The notes: generated by a model from the sequence alone, not told the origin. A stretch of DNA of 64,000 bases from Strongylocentrotus droebachiensis (GCA_035222895.1 JAVYIG010000319.1:62001-126000); one strand, 5' to 3'. Positions 34,566 to 47,165 are shown, counted from the stretch's first letter. Made by a program: numbers and translations.

Positions 34566-36448
34566 TTAATCTATGATGGCCAAATAAATGATCACCTTAG
34601 AGTCGGTGTGCTGATATGAGTGAGTTTTATTCTGATTCTTGCCACAGGGGCACTTTATGGAGAAATTCTGAATTAATTCTGGTTTCATATGGTGGTAATG
34701 TTGAGAATTACAGCTTCTATTGTTCTCAAAATGGCATTCACTTTATAGATCAGAGAAAGACAACTGTTCCTTTCTTGTTTGCAAGTACATGTGTGAGTGA
34801 TTAGCTTATACCTATATTTAGGACGTAAAAGGTATATCCATTCTAGAAAATGGTCTAGATACACTTTCACGAGAAAGTCAACCCTGGGTTTCTAAAAAGT
34901 AATTTCAAGAAAAGCAAAAGAATGAGAGAAATGGGTTCAGTGAAATTTGAGATAAAGTCTGATAAATAGGAAAGTTTTCAAGATCACTCAACAAATGGGC
35001 AAATCTTGTGAGTTTATCTGCAAGCTATATACTCTCCATTTTTCTTTTGAGCACAAGGACTTCAAAAGTTACATTTTCAATGAAATGTAAAAAGGTTTCC
35101 TCAAACATTTGCCTGAAATCTATTCTTCTGTAATACGTCCTGCAACTCAAAAGATCGCCATATTCTGTTTTCTTAGGTTTGTTTTCTTTACACTATATAC
35201 AGATTAATCTCAAATCTTCACTGCCCCACAATTTCATCTCAGGGGGAACTTCCTCTCTTAAGATATTGTTTACAAGAATGAGACTAAACAGGAGAAATAT
35301 TTGTTTCAGATTTTACAATTTTCAAATGCTGCTTGCTTATATAAATGAATGCATCAAAGGTAAAATTGCAGAATACTATAGTTTATATAGGGAGTTTTAA
35401 CAGGAAGAAAAGCAGTTATAGGGATAAGCTAGGGTGTTACAATTAATAGAAAGGAATATATAGGATAGCAGCAGTTGTATAGCACTCCAGACAAAAACGA
35501 ACACGCGACAAATGCCCACAAATTGTGTAGTACAGAGATTGGTGGATGGAGCGTCTAAGTTTGCAGAAAGATGAAGTGCTCCCTCTCTCTTACCTTGGTT
35601 TTGACTAGGGGAATTCATTGATCGCTGAAGAGACATTGCTATTTTGAGCTTGTCTAAAAGTAAGGAAATGGAGGGGATGAAGCATGACAATTTCAATTAA
35701 TTTCCAAAAATCAGGTTTTCAATTTGTTTCCTTCTATTTATTAGATATTATACTGCCTTATTTGTTTTGTTTGAATTATTCTGTTTCATGGACTCTGCAA
35801 ACATGACTTTCTGTCATCTTTTTTTTTTAATTCTTTGATTACAATTTTTTTAATCATTTTTTTACAAATAAAGCATATTTCAAGATTCAAATTATTCAAT
35901 TTCCAAGGCTCACCCCATGGTATAGATAAAGAATTTCTTCTTATACATATAAATGAGCTAGGAACTATTAATTTTGCTCAAAATGGGACAACTTTCATCT
36001 TTAAGACCTATCGACAACAACAACAAAACAATATTTAAAAACAGCTTTGTTAGCATTCATGTACATACCATGACATCTACAAGATGTAAATCATAATGAT
36101 GATCGTTGTTAATGCACTGACTTGAAGAGAATGCACATTATTGAATTATAAAACATATAACTTGTGTATGAACAACAGTATTTAGTTAATTTAGAATGGA
36201 ATACAAATGAAATAATAACCAGCTGAATGCTGGAGAAACACCCACTCTGAAATAAAAATCAATGTTAGAACATATTCAATGAACAACAAATAGAACAAAA
36301 ATAATCACACAGAACTTGCTGAATATAACATTATCTTATACGAATGGCATGTAATATTCCTCTGGCAATGTTTCCAGTACCCTTAGTCATTTCAATGGTC
36401 ATTTGATATTCTCAATCTAAATGTACCTAGGCTATACATACAAAGGCC
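34566..36448. other. ERG intron, no feature recognised
   Basis: Several 60-100 codon frames on both strands have no domain, no good splice context and AT-biased composition. Confidence 0.5.
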
Positions 36449-36988
36449 TTTAAAGGTACTATGTCCCATTTGCAGGTCAAAAAAATGAAAAAGTTAAATT
36501 CCAACTGCATTTGAAAGATAATACTAATTTAGAACTTCCCTAAAAAGGTGGGGCTTGAAAATGTCTTCAAGTGTGAAAATAACGACTATTAGTTGTCAAA
36601 TCGACTTAAGGGCTATAGAGCCCAAAAGTAATAGTCTTGATTTTCAAACAATTGTACCGAATGGTCATACGTTTTATGCTGTGCAAAGATTCAATCAGTT
36701 TAATCTTGGCCATCACAAGAAGTGGGTTATTGATGTAGACAAATGCTCATGTACCCTTTACAACTCTTGTCATGTATGTTATTACCAAAGAAGAAAAAAG
36801 CCAGTCAGTCACTCAATAGTGTCTGACAGTGAAGTCTAGCAAGTAAACGGGTTTCCTTGCATAATTTGAAAATGAGGACACTGCTAACTTTTAAATTTCA
36901 CAGATAGGACATACATGATATATTCATAATTCCTGCAAAGTTCTACATAATTTGAGGTTGGCTGCAAAAGGGACATAGTACCTTTAAA
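36449..36988. mobile_element. TTAA-flanked MITE, 27-bp TIRs, 540 bp
   Basis: The ends TTTAAAGGTACTATGTCCC plus ATTTGCAG (36449-36475) and CTGCAAAA plus GGGACATAGTACCTTTAAA (36962-36988) are inverted repeats with one mismatch in 27. Both ends contain TTAA at the boundary, as expected for TTAA-targeting (piggyBac-type) insertions; that superfamily call is an inference. The interior carries a 94-codon open frame, listed separately. Confidence 0.75.
36555..36839 (+). pseudogene. Small Cys/His ORF inside the MITE, possible transposase remnant
   Basis: A 94-codon frame with ATG start and TAG stop lies wholly between the TIRs. Residues ~57-75 read WVIDVDKCSCTLYNSCHVC, giving C-x-C at 64-66 and C-H-x-C at 72-75, preceded by a hydrophobic/acidic strand. 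The arrangement is reminiscent of a SWIM zinc finger (CxC...CxH), which occurs in several transposases, but the last ligand pair is not canonical and the spacing is short. It could be a decayed transposase C-terminus or a chance frame. Confidence 0.25.
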
Positions 36989-37991
36989 TACTGTTTTGAA
37001 GTTATATCTTTTATAGTTCCTATTCCAGATTTTAGTAAATATCTATTGTATTGCATAAATATATTTTAGTATATATATATATATAATTATAAATATATAT
37101 GTATATATATAAATATGATTAATCACAAATTTACAAGAATAACTTTGAAACAATAGATTAGGTGACTTCATTTGGACATACAGGTGTTGCCATTGTTATC
37201 CAATCTTACCCAATCTAGCAAAAGGCAAACTTAATCCTTATGTGTTTCAAAGAATGAGGATTGGAAATGTAAAAATAATACAAAATTAAATAATAATTCA
37301 TTTAAATAATCTTTTTCAATTAAAAAATTGCTGTTGTTAATCAATCTTACTTATTTTATAAAAGCAGGAAAACTTAAGTAGAATATATAAATTGAAAAAA
37401 ATTAAATTGAAATCAGTTAGGCTATTACATTTTACAGCTACCATCGTTAGTCAATCTAAATCATTCAAACAACAGGTTAACTTATTCCTTAAATATTTAT
37501 GAATAGTTCATTTAAAGGAATATAATAAGGGGCTTGGGACATAGTATGACAATTAGTTTATGGTTGCCAAGGAATTTGGTTTTGAATGTAACAAGAACAA
37601 ATAATACAGAAGAAATATTGATGGAATGTAACCCTATCACTGCACTCATGGGACTGTTTAGGGAACAATTTAAAAAAAGAAAATAAATAAAATATACTAC
37701 TTATGGATAGATATTAAACATATACATATACATGTAATCTGACATTCTATATAGGAATATTTGAGGAAAATTAATAAAAACAAGAGATGTAGGTTACTGT
37801 TAAAAAATAACATCTTTTCTGTGAATATATGTAATTAGTAGATATTTAACTGAAAACTAAATATATCGGGAGGGAACCTTTGAGTCAGCAATGTAAACAT
37901 TCCCCTCTAATAAATTTCAAGGAAATTCCATTAGTACTTGATTATAAAACCTAGTTAATAAATCAAAAGAGGCTAAAAAAAGACTACTTAC
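36989..37991. other. ERG intron adjoining the PAS exon donor
   Basis: Very AT-rich, with (AT)n at 37068-37085. No exon is seen. Confidence 0.55.
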
Positions 37992-38174
37992 TTCTCCCTC
38001 TCCTCCACTTGTAACCAACGCTATTATTTTCAGCTGCAGCCGGCGTGGCGGTTTCTTCTGGCGTGCTGGCGTACTTGTTTTCGCTGATGTCCTCAAAGTT
38101 GAGGATACACATGATGATCTCCTCGTTCTCATTCTTGACGGGAGCGACCAAAACACTGCAAAGGAATGATGTGC
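37992..38174 (-). CDS. ERG (Kv11/KCNH) potassium channel, exon with the end of the PAS domain
   Basis: The minus strand encodes TSFLCSVLVAPVKNENEE then IIMCILNFEDISENKYAS. This closely follows the C-terminal beta strands of the ERG PAS domain, whose human form contains SCFLCLVDVVPVKNEDG then VIMFILNFE. The PAS domain packs on the cytoplasmic gate machinery and slows deactivation. The acceptor is CTTTCCACAG before GC at 38174 (phase 1, completing a Gly codon). The donor is AGAA/GTAAGTAG after 37992 (phase 1). Both phases equal those recalled for human KCNH2 exon 3, and the length (183 bp) is close to the human 165. The C-terminal part (STPEETATPAAAENNS and a basic WRRGR end) is lineage-specific linker. 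The earlier PAS exons are not visible in the remaining window. Confidence 0.88.
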
Positions 38175-39732
38175 CTGTGGAAAGATTAACAGGAAAGAGA
38201 AAAGTTGGAGAATTGTTCTGAAGGGCTCCAATGAGCCATGCATGCTCCAACTCCAGAACAAGAAGTAGTAAACTCTAAGGGCAGCATAAGGCATATAATG
38301 ACTTTTGTACGCCTATTCCAAAAAGGTTTCCAGCAAAATCGAAGGAATCTAGGTTTCATACCTTTATTTTATGAAGACCCAAAATCATAATAAACAATTC
38401 CCTAATTTGTAATAAAATAATTTTAATTTAAAAAAAATGTTGGTACATATATAGTGTGTTTGATTTGCTTTAATTTGACTTGATTTGATGTACCAAGTAT
38501 AAACACATAAAAATAACAACATACATGATAACATGAGAAAATAACATTGGATGACGGTGCAGCACAGCTGTTCTACCGAGAGGTCCAGTTGTTTTACCAA
38601 TAACCAGTTCGACAAGTACATTTTCTCATCAAATGAATGTTTAAGTACCTAAATATTACTGTAAGAAAAAAAATATTGGTGTCATCTGCAAATAAGAAAG
38701 TGCTCAAGGAACTAGAGATATAGAAGAATTCATTTATATCAAAAAATTAACATTACTTTATAAAATACAATTGTTATTTTTCTCATTAAGTAATTCTGAA
38801 AAACCTACATGCAGCTATCTAATATTTTGATTGCGTACAAGGAATTTCTTTCTAGGCTCCCTCACTTACATGCCACCTGTTCATAGTCAGAACGGTGCTA
38901 ACCTTGCGTTAAAAGTCAATCTTGAGTTAGGGTATGGGAATAGTAATTTGAGAGAAATATTGCTATGATTTCTTCTGGATCGTTTATCCTCCAGTAGATT
39001 GGTTGTTTGAACCAATGAAATAAAAACAAATGCACAAAAACTTACAGGGCATCATCTTCAATAGAAAACACAATTCCCATTTGGACAAAGTGACCTGTAA
39101 AGCACATGGTGTCGGCCTACTTTATATACCTGGATTTCCTTATCTTTCTATGCTCATTACTCTGCTACTATACATTTTCTACCAAAATCGTTTTGCACGT
39201 GTCATTTATTTGTAATCTTGATCATTCAGTGTAACATTCAGTGTAAGTTTTGGTGGATCCTGTGAACATTTATTTCTATATTTACCAAAACTCAAGTTTA
39301 TGTATGTGGGTTAACATCCTTTTGTCTCCAAAAAGACTTGTATGTATTCCTATATTATGGTAAATTTAGAACCATAGCTGAGGGCACTGGAGAATCAAGT
39401 CAACCAAGACTTGAAGATATTGCACGTGATACTGGTACATGACAATGTTAGTATGGGAGCGATTTCATAGGTTGTTGTTCGCAAAATACCCTTAGGTTTT
39501 GAATAATTCATGAGATGCACTCCAAAGTGTTAAAACATGTTTCAGCTATATTAAGATGTGTGTTGATGGATGGTTATGGTAACTTGTAACCAGTTTTAGC
39601 TTCATATCAAAGGCACTTTTTAAAAATAACCGTTTTTTAGGTAGCGTAGCTGTATTATTATCCCGGTCACTGGATTCTGCTACAATTCTGCTTTTTACAG
39701 CACACTCCCAACTCCCTTGTAGAGCATACCGA
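38175..39732. other. Upstream ERG intron, no exon recognised
   Basis: AT-rich. I looked on the minus strand for the earlier PAS motifs (YCNDGF, CTCDFLHG-like) and found none. Confidence 0.5.
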
Positions 39733-40340
39733 GCTAAACTAATACCGCTTGAAAGCCTTTTCGGCTCTCAACTTGCGATATTTCTACACTCTTGTTACAC
39801 TAGTCATCTAACTCCTGTAAAATCTTTTAAATATAATTATATGTAAAATCACAATGTTTAGATCATAGTGTAAATCATTCATTGGGGAGCCCAAAGGCTT
39901 TAACTGATATTCTTTAACTCATACATGTAAATGTAGTTAACCTCCTCATTATCAAAAATTTATCAATGATCATGCTATACAGAGACCAAAAAGAATCTGA
40001 AATACAGAGTGAAACTAACTGCTAAAGCCCCTTTCGGCTCTCAACAAGCAATATCTTCCTCTTGTCACACAAGTCATCTAACTCCTGTAAAATCGATTAA
40101 ATGTGATTGTTTGTAAAATCACAATGTTGAAATCATAGTGTATAATCATCCGTATGGAGCCATAAGGGTTTGACTCATACATGTAAATATTGTTAACCTC
40201 CTCATTATCAAAAAGACATTAATGATCATGCTACAGAGAGCAAACCAAAAGACTCTGAAATACAGAGCAAAACTAACAGCTAAAGCCCCTTTCGGCTCTC
40301 AACTTGCAATATCTCTATACTCTTGTTGTAAACACCAGTC
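39733..40340. repeat. Tandem repeat, ~260-270-bp units, about 2.3 copies
   Basis: TTTCGGCTCTCAAC recurs at about 39761, 40032 and 40290. Intervening segments align (CATCTAACTCCTGTAAAATC, AAAATCACAATGTT, CTCATACATGTAAAT, TTAACCTCCTCATTATCAAA). Each unit includes arms related to the GAGCC...GGCTC palindrome family. Confidence 0.8.
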
Positions 40341-40958
40341 ATATCGAGGACATCCATCAGATACACTCTATTGTGTTATGAAAGTGCAGGAGCCACAGTC
40401 GATAGCATTATTGGTGGGACTCCCAGGATTATTGCCAATTTGATCGTATTCTGAGCCGAGATGTAATTACAGATGTGTGTGTCTATGGTGGGAACGTGAA
40501 GAAGACCCCCAGGTGTATCAACGCAAGGTAATTTACCAATTATGGACAGTTGTCGTCAAAGCTGTTGAAAACGGGAGAAATTTCACAGTTTGGGGTCTCA
40601 GAAGCTGTGTGCTTTTTGTTGCTCATTTTGCAATTGTATGTCTCTTCTTTTTTTCTTTTTTTCGGTATGCCTTGCAAAACTAGTGGTGTCAACATATGAG
40701 CATATTTGAAGAAAACAAAAATAGAAAAAAATAAAGAATTGCAAGTTATCAGTAACTGTACAGAAGTCAATACAAGTATTTTGCTCCCCCCCCCCCCCCC
40801 AAAAAAAAAAAAAAAAAATTGTAGATACTATGAAATCCCCTTGTTTTATGTAAGCTTAAATTTTAAATCAAAGTGCTGGTATTCAATGTCTGGCATAACA
40901 CAAAGAGTCTGCTACAAATTATTGTTTATGCATGACTAAAATGATCTAAAATGCTGTA
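40341..40958. other. Non-coding stretch with poly-C/poly-A junction
   Basis: A C-run at 40785-40800 runs directly into an A-run at 40801-40818. No gene is seen. Confidence 0.5.
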
Positions 40959-41188
40959 CATCATTGTTATTTTCTTCATGCCACAAAGTTCAACATACAT
41001 GCAATCATTCTATTAGTTATTATGCTTGATGGATGAACTTGAATTATGTTATGTTATTTTACCGTTACATGCCATACATGATTGTTATTTACTTCATGCC
41101 ACAAAGTTCAACATACATGCAATCATTCTATTAGTTATTATGCTTGATGGATGAACTTGAATTATGTTATGTTATTTTACCGTTACTT
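40959..41188. repeat. Recent tandem duplication, 118-bp period
   Basis: CATGCCACAAAGTTCAACAT begins a stretch of about 90 identical bases at 40977 and again at 41095, ending in TTATTTTACCGTTAC in both. Near-identity indicates recent origin or a collapse artefact. Confidence 0.9.
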
Positions 41189-41199
41189 CTTAAATCTAT

Positions 41200-41390
41200 T
41201 TATATGTAACACCAGTGGATGTGGAGAACCTCATGACAGAATGGAAATTCTTTTAGGTAATCCTCAGGCGTCCGCTGGTGGCTTTTTCACTGTCTTGTAA
41301 CTCTTAATGTTATATGCTCTGTGTTGTCATTTCTATTTTGTTTATACATGTACCTGGAAATCAAATAAATTTCAAATTTCAAATTTAATG
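41200..41390 (+). mobile_element. Non-LTR retrotransposon 3' tail
   Basis: A CCAGTGGATGTGG...CCGCTGGTGG hairpin is followed by T-rich sequence and an ending of ATAAATTTCAAATTTCAAAT, a short tandem tail. No RT remains. Confidence 0.4.
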
Positions 41391-41666
41391 ATCTCAGAAA
41401 TCATGAGATCGTCTCTCCCTCCTATCTCATTGGAATGTTGATATTGCAGTAAGGAAGACAAAATATCTAGTTACCATTAAAGCTTATGACTTAAACGACC
41501 ACAGGATCTACATCTATCAGGAGACACAGCATGTTTGTTTTCCCATTCACATCCAGAGCTACTTATAAGCACGTACAGTAACTGCACCAAATGGCTGATC
41601 AATTCTGTTAGTTCATGAGCCAACACTCAACAACGAGGGGGCGCTTTGAATTTACAACTTGTTGAG

Positions 41667-41795
41667 ATCTCCAAAAACAGAATGGGATAAAATCCCTCTT
41701 CACAAGAATTTTCCATGGCAATCCAACAATCTCCGAAGGCAGAATGGATAACATTCTACTTCAAAAGATCGCCATGGCAATCCGTCAATATCGAG
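41667..41795. repeat. Two ~63-bp tandem units with CCATGGCAATCC
   Basis: GATCTCC..., CAGAATGGGATAA and CCATGGCAATCCAACAA align with TCTCCGAAGGCAGAATGGATAA and CCATGGCAATCCGTCAA. Confidence 0.6.
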
Positions 41796-43354
41796 GGTCT
41801 GCTAAAGGCCAACTACATTCTGCTAAATTTGGCATTACCATGGAAACGGACCATTATCTTGAGTCATTTTACAAGAGGATAGAGACAGAGATGAGCGGAG
41901 CGGAACAGAAATAGGAGATGGAATGACTCCAAGTGGGGTGACATAAAAAAATGCCACTACCCTGTTTACATGTTATCTAAGACAATCTTGTCCCTCATAC
42001 CGTTCACATACAGTTAACATTTTATTTATACATACCCTTAACAATTTTTGGAATTGTAAAGTATGTGAAAAAATGATTTGTCCCGATTTATGTCTCTTGA
42101 GAATGTGACTTTTTACGCTTATTGAAGCTTACATCTAAAAGTATCCAACAAAGGTCTATAATTCAACCAGTCCATTATTCATTCTTAAGTTACGAAAAAC
42201 AAAAACAAAATTTACAAGGGGCGTGAATAATTAAATTGTTAACTGTATGTTATTTAAAACAATCCGGTATCCCACAATATTCACATATGCTACTTAGACT
42301 TAATCTGCAGTTCTGGGAAAAAACATATTCACTACCCTGTTCATACAGGCCTCTATCCCAACCCTGTTCACATGTCCCATTTTGCAAAATATGTACCTGT
42401 TTCTGGAATATAAGAATTAGCTTTTTTCAGACTATGCCTTTAATCTGATAAATAACATTTTGCTTTTGATTTGCCTTATACAGCAAACGAAATAGTTCAA
42501 ATGAGTTGACATTTATGAAAAGATTCTGTTTTGAGGTGCAATAATCAGTTGATACATTTGTGTAATATCACAATCTCATTCCAGGTCCCACACAGTACCC
42601 CCAGGTGCCTGTTATAATACCCCTTTCTGTCCCCCTCAGGACTGGATGAGTTAACAATTCAAAGCTTCCCTCGAGATAGGACTGCCACGACAACTCCAGA
42701 GTATCGCTTTCACCGCTTCTTAATGATCCGCTTATGTCCAGTCTGATGCACCTCGCTAAATTCACAATGGCCTTCCTTTTCCGCAGAGTGGTCAATGCTC
42801 TGACCAACAATGGACCAGTCCACACTTGCATTCAGATTGGCAACATTAATTCTCATAGAAAGTTCATATGCATGTATCAATAGCAAACTCCATGAGACAA
42901 ATTTATTAAAATATGTTTGTTGTTGATGTAGTTTTCTTTTCTTTATTTTCAATTTTTCCAATGTTATTTCTGTTCTTTATTATATTTTATTATTATAATT
43001 TTATATATGTTGTTATTGTTTTTTGTGGGGAGGAAGCCTTTTCTAGACTTTCAAATTAAAGATGAATCATAATTATTGTTTTCTTACTAAAAAAGAGACA
43101 TAAAAAATGTGTGTGGCTCAAAATGGTTAAAGACATTATAAAGTCTGGTGAGAGCCTACAGATACCCTTCTGGCTCTCAGAATGATAGATATGGAACTAC
43201 AGTCCACTGATCAGCTTAAAAATAGCAGAGTTTACATCAGATTGCGAAAACTGCATCGCAACAACTATTCTGTAAATGTGAAGAGAATTGCAATTCCTTT
43301 CTTTGTTTTCCTCTACAATAGTCAATTTTACTGACACCTGATGTTATACTTATA
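41796..43354. other. Non-coding stretch; GC-richer patch with unassigned minus frames
   Basis: At 42570-42850 the minus strand has two overlapping open frames (42568-42831, 42710-42961) in GC-richer sequence. Neither resembles ERG or any domain I know, and no paired splice sites are evident, so no gene is called. Confidence 0.4.
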
Positions 43355-43428
43355 TGGAAAGAAAGAGAGGGAAAGGGAGGGAAAGGGAGGGAAAGGGAGG
43401 GAGAGGGAGGGAGAGGGAGGGAGGGAGG

Positions 43429-43459
<31 letters not shown>

Positions 43460-43770
43460 GAAAAAAGTGGTATTGTATTAGAAAGAGACTGAAAGAGGGG
43501 AGCATAACAAGAAGAAAAAGAAAAGTTATGAAGAGAAGGGAATGGGATGGAATTTGAAGAAGAGGAAAGTGAAGAAGAGAGATGGACAGAAAGATGATGG
43601 CAAGAGAGAATTGAAGGAGAGGAGAAAGATAAGGAAGAAAAAGACAGGAGAGATGGTAAATATGAGACAGAGAGAAAAAAGAGAGAGAGAGAGAGAGGGA
43701 GAGAGAGTGAGAGAGAGAGAAAGAGATGGCCAAAAGAGGAAAGTAGAAAGGAAGAAAAACGATCAAAAAT
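43355..43770. repeat. GA/GGGA purine tract
   Basis: GGGAGGGAAA and GAGAGA microsatellites at 43360-43457 and 43667-43727, with purine-rich sequence between. The Lys/Arg/Glu-rich plus frames and Ser/Leu-rich minus frames are artefacts. Confidence 0.85.
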
Positions 43771-44867
43771 AATTGTTGATCAATGAAACTCTTTCCTACT
43801 CAAACAAATGGAAAAAATAACTCATAAAACATAGAAAAATGGGTAATAAAGACTCTACACTAAACACAAGAATTCCATAGTGTACAACAAACATCATGCA
43901 TAATGAGATTGTGATCATATTCTGTACATGGGCAGAATAAAGCGGATATGTAAGGAGGATGCCACTACCATTAAAGATTAATCTATCTTTCTTACGATCG
44001 ATGACCGTGGGCAATTTGTTCATCATCTCAAATCGTATATAACCGTAACCATGGCAATCATTCTTGAGACATGCATTTATCTGCGCATACGATATGGTAA
44101 TCACTCAGGAAGCGCACAAAAAGGACATATCATCTCTGAAGAGCCAGAAAGGCATTAAAGGGAATTCCAACTGTGATAGCCAACTACTCTAGAGGAAAGT
44201 AGAACAAATCTGAGGAGTAGACTGGTTAAGGTTTGAATGAAATCAGACAAAATATGAGATTTTATGAGTTGTTGTCAGTTGTATTTGTAAACACTACAGG
44301 TATGGGCTCTTCAAATTTGCTCGATTGGTGTCAGTTGCTTTTACTAAATAGGGCCTCTCTGAGGTTTTTTAAAGGGCTTACAATCCGCAATAAATCAATG
44401 ACATCTATACAAGTGAATTTACAGGGGTTGAGTGCATAGACCAAGAATTATCAAAATAATAGATGCATGGCCTTGCATTTTAAAAAGTCATGTACAATAT
44501 TCATTAATTCAATCATCTTTCATTCATGAGTGTACATTTCTAAAGAAAGAACTGTCCACCCCAACCACAATAACCAAAATATCATGCTTGGTGAATAGAA
44601 TGAATGCACAGCACAAATGAAAAATCAGTATAAAAACTGAAATTGTAATTAATCATGGTTGCATCTTTTCTCTTTCATTATGAATATGTATGATATTTCT
44701 GTGTTTTTTTAATTAAAAAAAACATCTACTGCATGATAAGCATTTCGAAATCAATACAGATTCACCACAGTTACAAAGAATAGCTGCAACTACATTTTTC
44801 CTACTTAATTAATTTGTAATCAGATATTTTCATCTACTATATAAAAAATAGGAAATGACAAAAAGAT
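43771..44867. other. Non-coding stretch, no gene seen
   Basis: A left-arm half-copy of the GAGCCAGAAGGG palindrome lies at 44141-44160. Small frames lack domains. Confidence 0.5.
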
Positions 44868-45090
44868 GGTACGTTATTTTCGTCAAAGCTTCCTTTAAAT
44901 GTAAGGCGACAAAAACCTCAAAATGTTGAGAGAAAAATTGTGAAAGCCGGAAATCAAGCCGGAAATCAAACCACTAGAAACTCTATATGGTACATTAATT
45001 TCGTCAACGCTTCCTTTAAAAGAAGGGAGACAAAAACCTCAAATTGTTGACAAAAAATGTGTAAGCCGGAAATCAAACGACTAGGATCTC
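44868..45090. repeat. Tandem duplication, ~121-bp period
   Basis: GGTACGTTATTTTCGTCAA (44868) recurs as GGTACATTAATTTCGTCAA (44989). Both are followed by GCTTCCTTTAAA, GACAAAAACCTCAAA and AGCCGGAAATCAAA blocks. Confidence 0.8.
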
Positions 45091-45199
45091 TGATTAAAGC
45101 TACGCATCATTATTCTCTCATTTCCATTTAGACAACCAAGTTTCTTCTTTATAAAGGAGAGTTAGAGAAAACAGCAGGACAGGGTTAGAAATAGCCTTT

Positions 45200-45725
45200 A
45201 AACAAGACCACTTGTCTGATAGACGCCGAGCGACTAAAACGAGACTAATCGCGAAAACCCAAGTGAACGCGAGAGCGAGGAGCCCATCCTAGTGGCCTTT
45301 ATCAATCTGATTTGGATTTCTTATGTTAACCCTTGTTTCCGACTGGATTTCGCTCCAGAAAATGGAGCGTTCAATCAGCGAACGTATCCTCGCACGACGT
45401 CAGCATATCCATCACACACACACACACAGTAAACTCTACGTAGTGCGAACATGGACCTACATGCTATGAACTATTACGTACGTGCTAAGACCACTGACCT
45501 CTACATGGAACGAATCACGAACGAAGCCAACTGGGAGATCGCCGTTCTGATTGGTCAATAAATCCAAAGTAGGTGTATTGGCATGCTAATATGTATCTAT
45601 GAATAATTCATGCGGAGCAGTGAAACCCACTTTCAAAAAGGCCTCGTGACGTTCCGTCACTCGGTCGCGCGTTCACTCCGGGTATCTAGACTCATCTCAG
45701 CCGCTTAGAGTCACGAGGCCTTGTC
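45200..45725. promoter_or_regulatory. CpG-rich segment with CCAAT and octamer-like motifs, possible promoter/CRM
   Basis: CpG density rises sharply from about 45215 to 45715 compared with its AT-rich neighbours. It includes TCTGATTGGTCAATAAAT (an inverted CCAAT box) near 45547, GCATGCTAATATG (octamer-like) near 45580 and a (CA)n tract at 45415-45428. I see no initiator, TATA box at a fitting distance, or exon. It lies 7 kb upstream of the ERG PAS exon. A repeat origin is the main alternative. Confidence 0.25.
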
Positions 45726-45730
45726 AAAAG
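45631..45730. repeat. Foldback element with AAGGCCTCGTGAC arms
   Basis: Perfect 13-base arms AAGGCCTCGTGAC (45638-45650) and GTCACGAGGCCTT (45710-45722) extend imperfectly into TTTCAAA / TGTCAAAAG outside. The ~59-bp loop is CpG rich. Confidence 0.65.
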
Positions 45731-47165
45731 GCTAGGTTAGAAAAGGAAATACAGAAAACTAAAGGTCTTTAACTTGCAAGGCAATAAACTCTACGCTGTG
45801 ATGATAAAAATCAACAAGTTTTGATAGCATCTTAATCGAGGGGTCAGTGACAAAAAGACGTAACTCCATTTTGAGAAAAAGTGGCACTGAGCACTTGGGT
45901 CTTAAGGAGTTAAGTCTATGTTTCACTAGCCATTGACTTTGATGGGGTGTTGGGTGGAGTTAAGTCTTTGTTTTTCGTGAAAAGCCCACATTTTCCTGAA
46001 CATTTCGATATCAAATACTCATTTTGGCAAAATATGGAGTTACGTCTTGTGTCACTGAACCCTCGTTATGAATAACACAAACAACTGTGGATCGTGGAAA
46101 CTGAAGGACAGGGTGGAAAAAAAAGGAAATACATAAATATAAAGGTCTGTCAACTTTCAGGGCAATAAACTCTAGGCTCTCAGAATAGAAATCCCCATAG
46201 TTTTATGAATAACAGCAACTGTGTAAAAATATTCCTGCAAAATAACTAAATATATTATTTTCCTTTTCGCCTCATTAATTCCTCTTCTACATTTTCTCAT
46301 TTACTTGTGCTCCTCTTCTACACTTTCGTCTCTAATTTTCTTATTTCTTTTTTTCTATTTCTTGTTTTCTTGTCCTCCTTTTACATCTTCCCTCTTCTTC
46401 CTTTCCCCTCTCATCTTCTTCTCTAGCTTTTCCCCCTTTCCCTTTGTCTTCTTTTTCTTCCCTTCTTTTGCTTCTTCTTATTTCTTCTTTTTTCTCCTCC
46501 TCCTTCTCCATCTTTCCTCTTCTTCCGTTACCCTCTCATCTTCTTCTCCAGCTTTTCCTCCCTTCCCTCTGTCTTCATTTTGTATCTTCATTTTCTTCCC
46601 TTCTTTTGCTTCTTAAAATATCCTACTCCATGCTATTTATTGCCATTCTGTTATCTGACTCTCCGCATGTTGTCTTTCATCCTATGGGACCACAGATCAA
46701 TCATTTGGAATGAACAACCCTACTCAATGGGGAATACTGTAAAGCTATACTATAAAGGTGCTGAATAATTGAAAGAGATTTAATACAACCGCAGCAAAGA
46801 AGGCATATTGGACTGTAGCAGTATATGGATGACAGAGTAACATATAAATCAATGGTGGCATTTAAATCAAAGTCAGACAAAATTGTATCGATTACACATC
46901 AAAGGATCAATAAATTTAAAAAATGGAATGTGAAACTTTTACAGAATCAGAAAGGGGAAGAACTAAGCAAAAATGGATAGGACTTTAACATTTCTTTGAG
47001 GAAAGGGGTAGCAAGAAGGAAAGTTAGAGGATTAATAGTTAGAAAACTGAAGATATTGTTAGAATTATGTTTGAAGTAATTTTGTTGTCAATGTTTCAGT
47101 TAAACCACTTTATGTACAATTGAACAGCAAGCTGCATAATCAGTCTGAAAACCAGAGAGACATAT
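45731..47165. other. Non-coding stretch with a CT-rich tract
   Basis: 45840-46060 has diverged GGAGTTACGTCTT / GAGTTAAGTCT direct repeats. 46260-46620 is pyrimidine rich and opens Ser/Phe frames. No gene is seen. Confidence 0.5.

Noticed and set aside
42568-42961. Minus-strand frames in a GC-richer patch as a further ERG exon
   Set aside because: No resemblance to the missing PAS sequence or to any domain I know, and no convincing paired splice sites.
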